Assembly: GCF_900142605.1 (NCBI RefSeq)
Contig: NZ_FRBL01000004.1
Location: forward strand, 434,001-498,000
From: Chitinophaga jiangningensis
Lineage (GTDB): Bacteria > Bacteroidota > Bacteroidia > Chitinophagales > Chitinophagaceae
Direction: 5' to 3'
DNA length: 64,000 bases
The position numbers and the translations under genes are program-made. Numbering within the stretch: position 1 is the first letter of the stretch; each line of letters begins with the position of its first letter. Positions 27,201 through 34,833 of this stretch are shown in pieces. Under the pieces are notes generated by a model that was given only the letters and a program-made list of their open reading frames with translations, was not told where the DNA came from and ran no database searches.

Positions 27201-27569
27201 CCGGAGGTTTTCCTGCACCGGCAATTCCTTCTCCCTGATAGCAATTACTTTATCATTCACCTCATAAGCCAGTGGTTCATTCTTAAGTATTTTATCGAGG
27301 ATAGACAACATTTCCTCGTTCACTGTTTTGATAGTAACCGGCTTTGCTTTGCGGAGTAATTCGTGTTTGTACCAAAATGCATAGCCTGATTTTTCTTCCA
27401 TCGTTTTGAATACGCTTTCAAGCGGCTGGTTGGTAATATCCAGACTTAGGCGCACATGCAGCTGTTTGGCAAAGGTCAAACTACAGGATAGCATCAGGCT
27501 GAAGAGCAAGAGCATAGGCTTCCCGGCTTGCAACAGGCGTGCAAGCGATCTTTTAAAAAATGATCTCAT
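24201..27569 (-). CDS. SusC/RagA-family TonB-dependent transporter with STN domain
   Basis: A 1122-residue outer-membrane transporter. After the signal peptide, an STN domain (about 40-115) is present, as in transporters that signal to an anti-sigma factor of the FecR type. A carboxypeptidase-D-like domain (about 128-205) follows, then a TonB box region SEVVVVGYGTQKR, the plug and a 22-strand barrel ending in a Leu/aromatic strand (GINLQL). It imports the substrate delivered by the SusD partner. The FecR gene upstream and the divergent sigma gene complete a sigma/anti-sigma regulated uptake locus. Confidence 0.95.
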   Translation of the reverse strand: MRSFFKRSLARLLQAGKPMLLLFSLMLSCSLTFAKQLHVRLSLDITNQPLESVFKTMEEKSGYAFWYKHELLRKAKPVTIKTVNEEMLSILDKILKNEPLAYEVNDKVIAIREKELPVQENLRQSPSQVPVSGNVKTENGEPVIGTTVKNKNGTAVTTTDVNGHFAIKAAVGDVLVLSSIGFQTTEVEVKSGETLAIVMKVSQDKLSEVVVVGYGTQKRANLTGAVATVTYDKALENRPITNPSQALAGKVSGVFVSQNSGSPGSDGATIRVRGYGTLNNTDPLVLIDGVEGRMAELNPADIASITILKDAASSAIYGSRAANGVVLVTTKKGSYNSDPTLSYNGYYGFQQLGRKYDRVTNSVELMKAWNQAVANNGGDPIFPQQVIDDFSNNNDPYLYPNTDFYKEIYRTAPITEHNVSVRGGSAKQNYYLSANYLSQDGIIKQTDSKRYGINFSLNNKVKDWLEIGGRVQITRKETNSPYDGISRVYYIMSNGAYPFIAPYTSDGRFGATQALKPNGSPIVDSRNPLPDLYNGRSQYMNNFFRATLNATANITKDLTFKTMFTGQSNNNRQDRYNQMNYVYTAAGQQDKVLDYPTQISPYRGNNEEFYWVYYNTLNYTKTISQVHNIGAIIGMQSESYQLKKMTAQKSNPPKSGLNEVDAGTSNVIASGNTTEWSNLGYFGRINYNYREKYLVEGNLRADASSRFREGNRWGYFPSVSVGWAMEKEGFIRNIAAISQLKLRASWGQLGNQNINNDYPYIAALTQSNSTSYTVGGQLAPGAAIVNLVDPNISWETTTSTDIGLDVGLFDNALSFELDYFNKNTNDILVQLPISATMGDVSAPIQNIGQMNNKGFELSVNYRSPEYKSGISYSIGANVSHIKNMVTRFRKDAPDQLWLIREGQPYKMLYGFKFDGIFQSDKEASDYMHANGYTPKAGDIKYEDVNGDGKLDFNDKQALGNTLPTWTYGLTLNVNYKRWSLNVVTQGMAGVNGYNQSAWTQPLGISGGSLLTRWRGAWTPENHSNTLPRIRVNDTWNRYESSFWVQNMSYLKIKNIQLLYQLPEAWLHAIHFKSASVYANVQNLPSFTSKGYIGFDPEQNTFDNGGGVYPTPVIATFGINLQL

Positions 27570-27635
27570 TCTTTAGATTTTAAATTGGTAAAATGGGTAA
27601 CAGGCAGTAACAGCCTAAAAAATCATGGTTTTAGT

Positions 27636-28790
27636 TTATTCAATAAAGATTTTTTTGCCTACAGTATGAAACCTTGCTCCATTGGCTTTGAGCCCGCTTA
27701 AAATGGCCGACAACTTCATGCCGCGGTGAATTTTTACATGGAAGGTGCCCTGGTCAGTAGCGCCGTCTGCTTCTATCTCCACATCGTACCAGCGGGATAC
27801 CTGCCGGAAAACTTCCACGATAGAAGCATCGTTGAATTGCAGGTAACCTTTTTGCCATGCCATTACCAATTCCAGATCTGGTTGTGTCACTTTCAGTTTG
27901 CCGGCAGCGTTTACGCTGGCTTGTTCACCGGGTCTGATCCGTCTATTTTCATTATTCACTTTTACATGAACGCTTCCTTCCAGTAAGGTTGTTTTTATGC
28001 CTGATTCATCCTCATAAGCATTCACATTAAAGTGCGTACCTAATACTTCCACTTTTACAGCGCCGGCCTGTACGGTAAATGGCTGACGTTTACCGGCAAT
28101 CATTTGCTTAGCTACTTCAAAATAGGCCTCTCCGGTAATGGTTACCTGTCGCGCTGCCACTACACCAACGGGAAAGCGGATGGTAGACATGGCATTTACC
28201 CACACTTTACTTCCATCTGCCAATACTACCTTATAGTGTGCTGCTTTAGGCACACTAATTTTATGAAATGAATTTTTCCGTTCATCTGTTGCTGTATATA
28301 CAATTTCATCGGATGCCGTTTTGGTAATACGTGTGTTACCATCCGCCACTACTGCATTTACCGGCACAGCGTCCAGTGCTATTCTCCTGTTATCTGACAG
28401 GTATAACCATGCTTTTTCATTGTCGGCATATGGGTTATCTGCCAGTATTTTATTTTTTTGGGGAGATGTTTGCGTACGCTTATCCTGGAAGTACCATAAC
28501 AGGGATGTGATCAGCAGACCTACCGTTATGGCAGCTGCTGCCCGGCGCAGGTAGGTTAATCTGCGTACATGCGTGCGGGTTACCGGCTCATCCGGTAATT
28601 CCAGTCTGTTTAGCAGCATCGTTTTTGCCTCCTCCCTCAATATGATGGCATCGGGAGATTGCTCGTCTTTAAACAAAGGTTCATCTCCATCATTTTCATG
28701 AAGCCAATCCTCTACCTGCTGTATTTCTTCCATGGTCGCAGTACCATCCAGGTACCGCTCCAACACCGCCATATTTAACGCTTTGCCCAA
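27636..28790 (-). CDS. FecR-family anti-sigma factor
   Basis: A 384-residue protein. The cytoplasmic N-terminus (1-80) should bind the sigma factor, a single membrane segment is at about 82-101, the FecR domain lies at about 185-290 (VWVNAMSTIRFPV, then GEAYFEV and LGTHFNVNAYED), and a DUF4974 domain at 310-384 contacts the STN domain of the transporter. It starts the operon FecR-SusC-SusD. The cognate ECF sigma gene is divergent, with 116 bp between them, instead of directly upstream on the same strand as is more usual. Confidence 0.94.
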   Translation of the reverse strand: MGKALNMAVLERYLDGTATMEEIQQVEDWLHENDGDEPLFKDEQSPDAIILREEAKTMLLNRLELPDEPVTRTHVRRLTYLRRAAAAITVGLLITSLLWYFQDKRTQTSPQKNKILADNPYADNEKAWLYLSDNRRIALDAVPVNAVVADGNTRITKTASDEIVYTATDERKNSFHKISVPKAAHYKVVLADGSKVWVNAMSTIRFPVGVVAARQVTITGEAYFEVAKQMIAGKRQPFTVQAGAVKVEVLGTHFNVNAYEDESGIKTTLLEGSVHVKVNNENRRIRPGEQASVNAAGKLKVTQPDLELVMAWQKGYLQFNDASIVEVFRQVSRWYDVEIEADGATDQGTFHVKIHRGMKLSAILSGLKANGARFHTVGKKIFIE

Positions 28791-28906
28791 AGAAATTCCT
28801 GTTTATTGTTACTGCGGATATATAGTATTAAACGAGCGAAAAAAAGATAACCGCTATTGCATTTCAATATTTTTTTCATTTATTTTGTTTACCACGCATT
28901 CATCAA

Positions 28907-29473
28907 ATGAAGGAGTCCTTTGCAAACGCTACCGACAGTGAACTTTTCCAGCTGATAACAGCTGGGAATTTGAAGGCGTTTGAGTTCATTTATGACAAAT
29001 ACTTTATCAGCCTGTTGAATATTGCCTACAAACGCATGGGCAACAGAGAAGATGCGCTGGAAGTGGTGCAGGATGTATTTGTCCGCCTCTACAATAACAG
29101 GAATCGTATCGAACATACGTCGCACCTGCTGGCGTATATGCATACCTTATTAAAGAATGGAATGATTGATCGTTACCGGCAGAAGCTGGTACAGGAAAAA
29201 CAACAACATGTAATCCGGGAATTAATGCAGGGGGAACCGGCGGTACAAAACAATATCAGTATCGATAGCAAGCAACTCGAAGAACGCATCCACCGGGTAG
29301 TGAACAACCTGCCGGATAAATGCAGAGAAGCTTTTTTACTGAGCCGGCTGCAATTGCTTTCGCACCAGGCGATCGCAGACCGTATGAATATTTCGGTCAG
29401 TACGGTGGAGAAGCATATCGTTAAGGCACTGCATACACTACGGAAGCAGCTGGGCATAAGCTGGTTGTTTTAG
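28907..29473 (+). CDS. ECF RNA polymerase sigma factor (FecI-like)
   Basis: A 188-residue sigma-70 family factor with region 2 (LKAFEFIYDKYF, then EDALEVVQDVFVRLY) and region 4 (LPDKCREAFLLSRLQ, with an HTH QAIADRMNISVSTVEKHI). Length and motifs fit the Bacteroidetes ECF group that works with FecR anti-sigma factors. Target promoters likely include the divergent FecR-SusC-SusD operon. Nothing odd besides its orientation. Confidence 0.94.
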   Translation: MKESFANATDSELFQLITAGNLKAFEFIYDKYFISLLNIAYKRMGNREDALEVVQDVFVRLYNNRNRIEHTSHLLAYMHTLLKNGMIDRYRQKLVQEKQQHVIRELMQGEPAVQNNISIDSKQLEERIHRVVNNLPDKCREAFLLSRLQLLSHQAIADRMNISVSTVEKHIVKALHTLRKQLGISWLF

Positions 29474-29534
29474 CAAGATTCGGGTTTCCCTCTACATGGA
29501 CTCCACGTAGTTTTGTGACAACAAATAATTCAGT

Positions 29535-30203
29535 ATGCACATTCAGTCACATCCATCCATCCTATATTTCGGCACTCCCGTAATGCTAATCAGCACTACC
29601 AATGAAAATGGCACATTTAATCTTGCTCCCAGTTCCTCCGTATTCTGGCTAGGTTGGCGGTGTATGGTAGGTTTGGCCGCCTCCTCAAAAACAACGCAAA
29701 ACCTGCTGCGCGAAAAAGAATGTGTCATCAATCTCCCTTCGGTTGACCAGGCTGATGCCGTCAATAAACTGGCCAGAACCACCGGTAGCAATCCAGTACC
29801 AGCGGCTAAAGTATCGAGAGGATATTTCTATGAACCCGATAAATTTGAAAGGGCTGGCCTTACACCGGTAAAGTCAGCAACGGTTAAACCGCCATCGGTG
29901 CTGGAATGCCCCGTGCAACTGGAAGCGGTAGTAGAAGGTATTCACGAGCTGGCAGCTCATGACGAAGCTATGCGTGGAAAAATCATTGTTTTTGAAATGC
30001 GCATACAGCAGGTACACCTGGAAGAAAGCATATTAATGAGCGGAAAAACCGATCATGTTGACCCGGACAAATGGCGGCCGCTTATTATGAGCTTCCAGGA
30101 ATTTTATGGACTGGGGAGCAAGGCAGGAGCATCTACCTTGGCACAAATCCCGGAATCTTCTTACCGAACAGTTGATTACACAAGAGCACTGGCGCGTAAA
30201 TAA
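29535..30203 (+). CDS. Flavin reductase-like domain protein
   Basis: A 222-residue protein starting with FGTPVMLISTTNENGTFNLAP, the FMN-binding opening of the flavin reductase-like (DIM6/NTAB, split-barrel) family, then SKTTQNLLREKECVINLPS, also typical. No signal peptide, so cytoplasmic. It probably binds FMN and may reduce flavin or act as an oxygenase component. It precedes an AraC-family gene by 48 bp; co-regulation is possible. Confidence 0.85.
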   Translation: MHIQSHPSILYFGTPVMLISTTNENGTFNLAPSSSVFWLGWRCMVGLAASSKTTQNLLREKECVINLPSVDQADAVNKLARTTGSNPVPAAKVSRGYFYEPDKFERAGLTPVKSATVKPPSVLECPVQLEAVVEGIHELAAHDEAMRGKIIVFEMRIQQVHLEESILMSGKTDHVDPDKWRPLIMSFQEFYGLGSKAGASTLAQIPESSYRTVDYTRALARK

Positions 30204-30251
30204 ATATTTACACATTCATCGTATATTTAATTTCTAAATCCAACTCCCCCC

Positions 30252-31046
30252 ATGGGTATCATTTTGTTGCCCGGTCATTACTTCGGCACTGAACGCCAGT
30301 CCAGCGACAACGCGTCCTGCAAGATAAACATCACCACTTATCAGCAGGATGAAGTTATCCATGAGCACTATCATGAAAATGCCTACGTTAGTTTACTCAT
30401 TAACGGCCGTTACAACGAAGTACATAAAAAAGGGGATAACATTATTCAGCCTGGGGAAATTCTGTTCCGGCCTTCCGGTTATTCACATGCCAATCACTTC
30501 CATGGCACCGGCAGATGCCTGAATATTGAATTCAAGCAGGAATGGATGGAGCAGCTGGATTTCCGGCCAGGCTTACCTCAATCCGTAGCCATATTTAAAA
30601 ATGGCAGCTTTGAAGAAATGTACCGGTTGTTATATTCCTTCCTGGCGGACGCCCATTCACACATGCCGGAAGAGTATATCATCAGCTGGCTGGGCAATTA
30701 TGCTACCACCCCGGTGCCGCAGCGATTGCAATGGCTGCCGAAGGTGAAAGCTATTCTCGAAAATGAGTTCGAGGGTCACCATACTATTCAGTCCCTCGCA
30801 CAGCGTGTATTCACCCATCCCATTTACCTGGCAAGGGCTTTTAAGGAACGTGTAGGCATGACCGTGGGTGAGTACCAGTTACGTATGCGGTTACGTAAAG
30901 CTACTATGCTACTGTTTACCAGCAGCATGGCCATAAACGACATCGCCTTTGCCTGCGGCTTTACGGACGCCCCACACCTGATCCGCTCCTTCCGGGTTTT
31001 CTATCATGTAACACCCAGAAAATACCGGCAGCTGCTAAATAGTTAA
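30252..31046 (+). CDS. AraC-family transcriptional regulator
   Basis: A 264-residue regulator. The N-terminal half is a cupin-like region with HEHYHENAYVSLLINGRY and PGEILFRPSGYSHANHFHG, fitting an effector-binding barrel. The C-terminal HTH_18 domain spans about 162-262, with INDIAFACGFTDAPHLIRSF and FYHVTPRKYR, the diagnostic end of AraC proteins. It may control the flavin reductase-like gene or the peptidase gene next door; ligand unknown. Confidence 0.92.
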   Translation: MGIILLPGHYFGTERQSSDNASCKINITTYQQDEVIHEHYHENAYVSLLINGRYNEVHKKGDNIIQPGEILFRPSGYSHANHFHGTGRCLNIEFKQEWMEQLDFRPGLPQSVAIFKNGSFEEMYRLLYSFLADAHSHMPEEYIISWLGNYATTPVPQRLQWLPKVKAILENEFEGHHTIQSLAQRVFTHPIYLARAFKERVGMTVGEYQLRMRLRKATMLLFTSSMAINDIAFACGFTDAPHLIRSFRVFYHVTPRKYRQLLNS

Positions 31047-31098
31047 TCCGGTACAATTTTTTGCGTGTCCAATCCTATTACTTTGTAAAAAAAAGACA

Positions 31099-33054
31099 AT
31101 GCGTTTGCTGATCATAATATTTTGCTTTTTAGTCCCTGTGCAGCTTTTCTCCCAACATCAGCTGAACTACCAACTTCATTTGCAGGTTAATCCGGAAACC
31201 AAACGATTTACAGTAGAAGGAAATGCCGCTTTTATTACAGATGCCACCATGGCCGACTCCCTGGATATCCGCCTTGCAAAGGTGGAACAGCTCAGCCGGC
31301 TGCAACTCGAAGGCGGCGAAGGAAGGCTGGATTCCAGCAACCGCAAAAGCGGGGATGTGATTTACCGCTGGCATTTCAGCAAACCATTGGCCACTGGGAC
31401 GCCTATACGGCTTTCCTTCGCCTATGAGCGGGGAAGCTCCCCGGCCTTCCAGTACTACCTGGACTCCGGCTTTTGCTGGGCGAGCGGCTATGGCTCCGCA
31501 TGGTATCCACAGTTGCAGGAGCTGGCTACTGACGGCTCTACCAATACGGTACGTTCCACGGGTTCCATTACCATCACTACCCCTGCACCCATGATGCCGG
31601 TGATGGCTTCAGCTAATATTACCACGGCTGGCAACAGCTATACCTATCAGTACTCCCAGCCGGACATCCTTTCAGTATACATCGGAAAATACACCAGGGA
31701 GGAAATTAAAGGACCCAGAAACTTTTACACTTACCGTTTGAGTAAAGAGGTAGATGGCAAAGACATATGCCAGAAAGCCGCATCGGTACTGGACTTCCTG
31801 AGCACGCAATTCGGACCGCTCGCTATTCCCAACTTCTCCATTATCGAGTATCCTGATGCGGTAGCAGAGCGTTTGGGCATTGGTGGCGCCAGCATCTTCG
31901 GGGGTGTGGTGATGCCAACTGCTGCTTTACAAAAATTCAACTATGCTTTATTTGGCCATGAAATAGGCCACCAGTGGTGGGGAAATAAGATCAGGGCTAA
32001 AGGAGAAAAAGGGAAAGCCATACTCACAGAAGCCATGGCACAATATGGCTCCCTGCAGGTGGTAATGCAGTTCGACCCCGTCCGCGCCCGTGATTACCGG
32101 ATGACAGGCTATCCTGGCTACCTCAAAGACCAAAGCGGCATAGGGTACCTGAAAAATGCAGCGGCGGGAAATGATGAGCCACTGGTAGCATTGTCCGGCG
32201 CCAACGATCATATTCTGGCAGACAGCAAAGGTTTCATGGCCCTGGAGTTCCTTTCCAACACGGTGGGCAAGCAGGCATTTCACCAGGCGCTGCGTACCAT
32301 CGGAGAGCGATATGCCACCACCGGACTCACCTGGGAAGATTTTGTAAATGAAGTGAATAAAGCCAGTGGCAAGCCGGTAGACTGGGTATTCCAACAATGG
32401 TTCGAACGTACCGGCGCACCATCCTGGGAAAGTCAATGGCAACAGCAGCAAAACCAGCTGCACCTCACCATCCAACAACCTGACAGTTTGTATAACCTCG
32501 CGCTGGAAGTACTGATCACTTACGAAAACGGTAAAACCAGCAGCCAGCAAATCAGCCTCCGGGAACGCGACGCCTCCTTTCTGCTGCCGGTAGCCGGAAA
32601 GGTAACCGCCGTAGCAATAGACCCTGCCTTCAAAGTGCTGCACTGGGACGCCGCGCTGAAACCCAATGCTATAGCACAGGCAAAAGTGGTGCGTGTACTC
32701 AACCTGCGCATGGCCGGTAAAAACAATGAAGCATTTGCACTGGCGAAAACCTATGTGGAAGACAGTACTACGGAAGATTTGTATGGCGTAAAATACGCCC
32801 TGTTAAACCATATGGGCCGTATCGCCGCTTTACAAAACAGACCGGCGGAAGCCTTACAGTATTACCAGCAATCATTACAATGTGCCACTAAGGTTCCGGA
32901 GCAACTGGCATATACTTACTACCGGATCGCGCAGCTAGCGGCCTCTACAGGCGATTCCGTTTTACTGCACTCGGCCGCAGAAAATGCAGTGGCTGCCGAT
33001 AAATTGAACAATGGCGCCGATGGCATGGAAATCAAAGTCCGACAATGGAAATGA
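31099..33054 (+). CDS. M1-family-like zinc metallopeptidase
   Basis: A 651-residue exported protein with a signal peptide (1-18). An aminopeptidase-type beta domain comes first, then the gluzincin motif HEIGH at 287-291 followed by QWW, and Glu311 in ILTEAMAQY as third zinc ligand. The classic GxMEN exopeptidase motif is not obvious (AERLGIGGASIFGG stands at that place), so substrate choice may differ from true aminopeptidases. Residues about 555-645 look like two or three TPR-type helices. Likely periplasmic. The gene is alone and ends at a convergent terminator. Confidence 0.88.
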   Translation: MRLLIIIFCFLVPVQLFSQHQLNYQLHLQVNPETKRFTVEGNAAFITDATMADSLDIRLAKVEQLSRLQLEGGEGRLDSSNRKSGDVIYRWHFSKPLATGTPIRLSFAYERGSSPAFQYYLDSGFCWASGYGSAWYPQLQELATDGSTNTVRSTGSITITTPAPMMPVMASANITTAGNSYTYQYSQPDILSVYIGKYTREEIKGPRNFYTYRLSKEVDGKDICQKAASVLDFLSTQFGPLAIPNFSIIEYPDAVAERLGIGGASIFGGVVMPTAALQKFNYALFGHEIGHQWWGNKIRAKGEKGKAILTEAMAQYGSLQVVMQFDPVRARDYRMTGYPGYLKDQSGIGYLKNAAAGNDEPLVALSGANDHILADSKGFMALEFLSNTVGKQAFHQALRTIGERYATTGLTWEDFVNEVNKASGKPVDWVFQQWFERTGAPSWESQWQQQQNQLHLTIQQPDSLYNLALEVLITYENGKTSSQQISLRERDASFLLPVAGKVTAVAIDPAFKVLHWDAALKPNAIAQAKVVRVLNLRMAGKNNEAFALAKTYVEDSTTEDLYGVKYALLNHMGRIAALQNRPAEALQYYQQSLQCATKVPEQLAYTYYRIAQLAASTGDSVLLHSAAENAVAADKLNNGADGMEIKVRQWK

Positions 33055-33068
33055 TAAGGCATATAACA

Positions 33069-33100
33069 AAGGAGGATGTCAATCATATGACATCCTCCTT
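33069..33100. terminator. Bidirectional terminator
   Basis: Perfect 13-bp stem (33069-33081 with 33088-33100), 6-nt loop, with A and T runs around it. It separates the M1 peptidase gene from the convergent SusD gene. Confidence 0.85.
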
Positions 33101-33106
33101 CTTATT

Positions 33107-34798
33107 TTAGTTTCCTTTTCCAAAATCCGGCGCTAATTTATCATACCAGATACGCTGTGAACTCAGTGTTGGCAAATCCTGCGCATTCGGCGTAAAGCCC
33201 TGTTGCTGCATCGCAGTATTCCAGTTTGCGCGGTTTACTTCTCCCGGGTCCGTAAGCCAGAAACGGCGTGGAATCAGCTCATTAAAAGTTTCCCTTGCAT
33301 AATACGTGGAGTTATTTTTTGGATACCCTGTTCTTCTGCAAAAAACATACGCTTCATTGGGTTGGCGATACATTCCCAGGAACTGCTGTATATAAATTCT
33401 TTCCAGGTTATTGATACCATTAAATTTCACATCAGGCTGATTTAAATAAGCATTGATTTCCGTAAGTCCGGTACCGGTATAAGCCACGGTAGAACCGGCA
33501 GCAATGGCAATCTGATTCATTGTTTGAATGGAAGATGTAATTCCTTTCTTGTACCAATCTTCTGCGGAACCTTTAGTATCTACTCCCCCTGCATATCCCT
33601 TTTGTATAAACTCTGCAATGTAAAAGCAGGTTTCAGCGTAGGTAACCGGTACATCCATAAAGTTGCCGGTGGCCTGGTTTAGTTTGGGAGAGAAGAATTT
33701 GCGGTTAATCGGCGAAATCAAATTATACTTCGTATACGGACTAACGATAAAACCATTGCTAATATAACCTGCCACGGTAGGGTTGGTTGTCCAGTCGGCC
33801 GGGCCACCCTGGAACTGTATCAGCGGATCAGCAGGATTAATGAAGGCTGGCAATGTTACATTATACTTTGCCAGCGTATCCTTATAGGCTCCCACCAGGT
33901 CGTTAGGCTCAAAGTAAACCGGCAACCGCGGATCATTGCTCTTTTTCATGAAAGCCATGATGGAAGTAGTAGCATAGCGGCGGCTGCGGTAATCAATATC
34001 CGCGCCACTACCAAACGGGGTATATTCAGTTTTAACAAACTTTACCTGCGCATCGTCCGCATTAATCGGCCCAGTTGCATCTTTCATTACTTCCTGGAAT
34101 ACTGCCTGGCATTTAGCCTTGTCGGCATTTTCCAACCTGGCGGCTATACGAAGCTTCAGGGTATTGGCCAGCTTCACCCACTTTACCCAGTCGCCCTGGT
34201 AATAGATATCATTGGCGCCATAGCTCACCTGGGTGGGGAGGGTATTATCGGATAGTACCTTTATTGCGTTATCCAGCTGCGACAACCAATTATTCATCAG
34301 CGCCTGCTGTTCATCGTATACCGGGCTATACTTTGCATCATAACGTCCCTGGATCGCTTGTGAGTAAGGGATTGACCCATTCATGTCCGTTACTTTCAAA
34401 CCGTGCAGTACCTGCAATACATAGGTGACCTGCGCAATTTTCTGGTACTCGTTCTTATTGGCCATGGCATCTACCTGCCTCCTGATTTCATAGAGATTTG
34501 GCAAAATTTGCAGGTAATAGTTATTGTAACGTGTGTTAACGTTGTTGGTAATTTCATAGGGGCTGGATGTGACATGCTGCGTGAAGCGCATCAGCTGTTC
34601 CATACTTTCCCAGACCCATTCGGTGCCCTGGTATGTCACGATCTTATCTTCCACGTAACTCAGCAGAAATTTCACATCCGGTTTGGAAACCAGGCTGGGG
34701 TTAGTATTGATGTCCCCGAAGTTTTTTGTACAGGCGTTACTACCCAGTATAGCCAGTAGCAAGGCAGCTTTTATATATTGAGGAATAGTCTTTTTCAT
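33107..34798 (-). CDS. SusD-like lipoprotein (SusD_2 / RagB group)
   Basis: A 563-residue lipoprotein; the signal peptide ends in a lipobox (AILGSNAC). The start FGDINTNPSLVSKPDVKFLLS and the segment QLMRFTQHVTSS are typical of the SusD-like group that often accompanies peptide- or glycoprotein-directed SusC proteins. The middle part has LKVTDMNGSIPYSQA and DPRLPVYFEP, both frequent in this group. It is encoded 35 bp downstream of its SusC partner in the same operon. The substrate is unknown. Confidence 0.93.
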   Translation of the reverse strand: MKKTIPQYIKAALLLAILGSNACTKNFGDINTNPSLVSKPDVKFLLSYVEDKIVTYQGTEWVWESMEQLMRFTQHVTSSPYEITNNVNTRYNNYYLQILPNLYEIRRQVDAMANKNEYQKIAQVTYVLQVLHGLKVTDMNGSIPYSQAIQGRYDAKYSPVYDEQQALMNNWLSQLDNAIKVLSDNTLPTQVSYGANDIYYQGDWVKWVKLANTLKLRIAARLENADKAKCQAVFQEVMKDATGPINADDAQVKFVKTEYTPFGSGADIDYRSRRYATTSIMAFMKKSNDPRLPVYFEPNDLVGAYKDTLAKYNVTLPAFINPADPLIQFQGGPADWTTNPTVAGYISNGFIVSPYTKYNLISPINRKFFSPKLNQATGNFMDVPVTYAETCFYIAEFIQKGYAGGVDTKGSAEDWYKKGITSSIQTMNQIAIAAGSTVAYTGTGLTEINAYLNQPDVKFNGINNLERIYIQQFLGMYRQPNEAYVFCRRTGYPKNNSTYYARETFNELIPRRFWLTDPGEVNRANWNTAMQQQGFTPNAQDLPTLSSQRIWYDKLAPDFGKGN

Positions 34799-34833
34799 GA
34801 GCGATTGTTTTTGTGTTTACCAAAGATGCGTCG

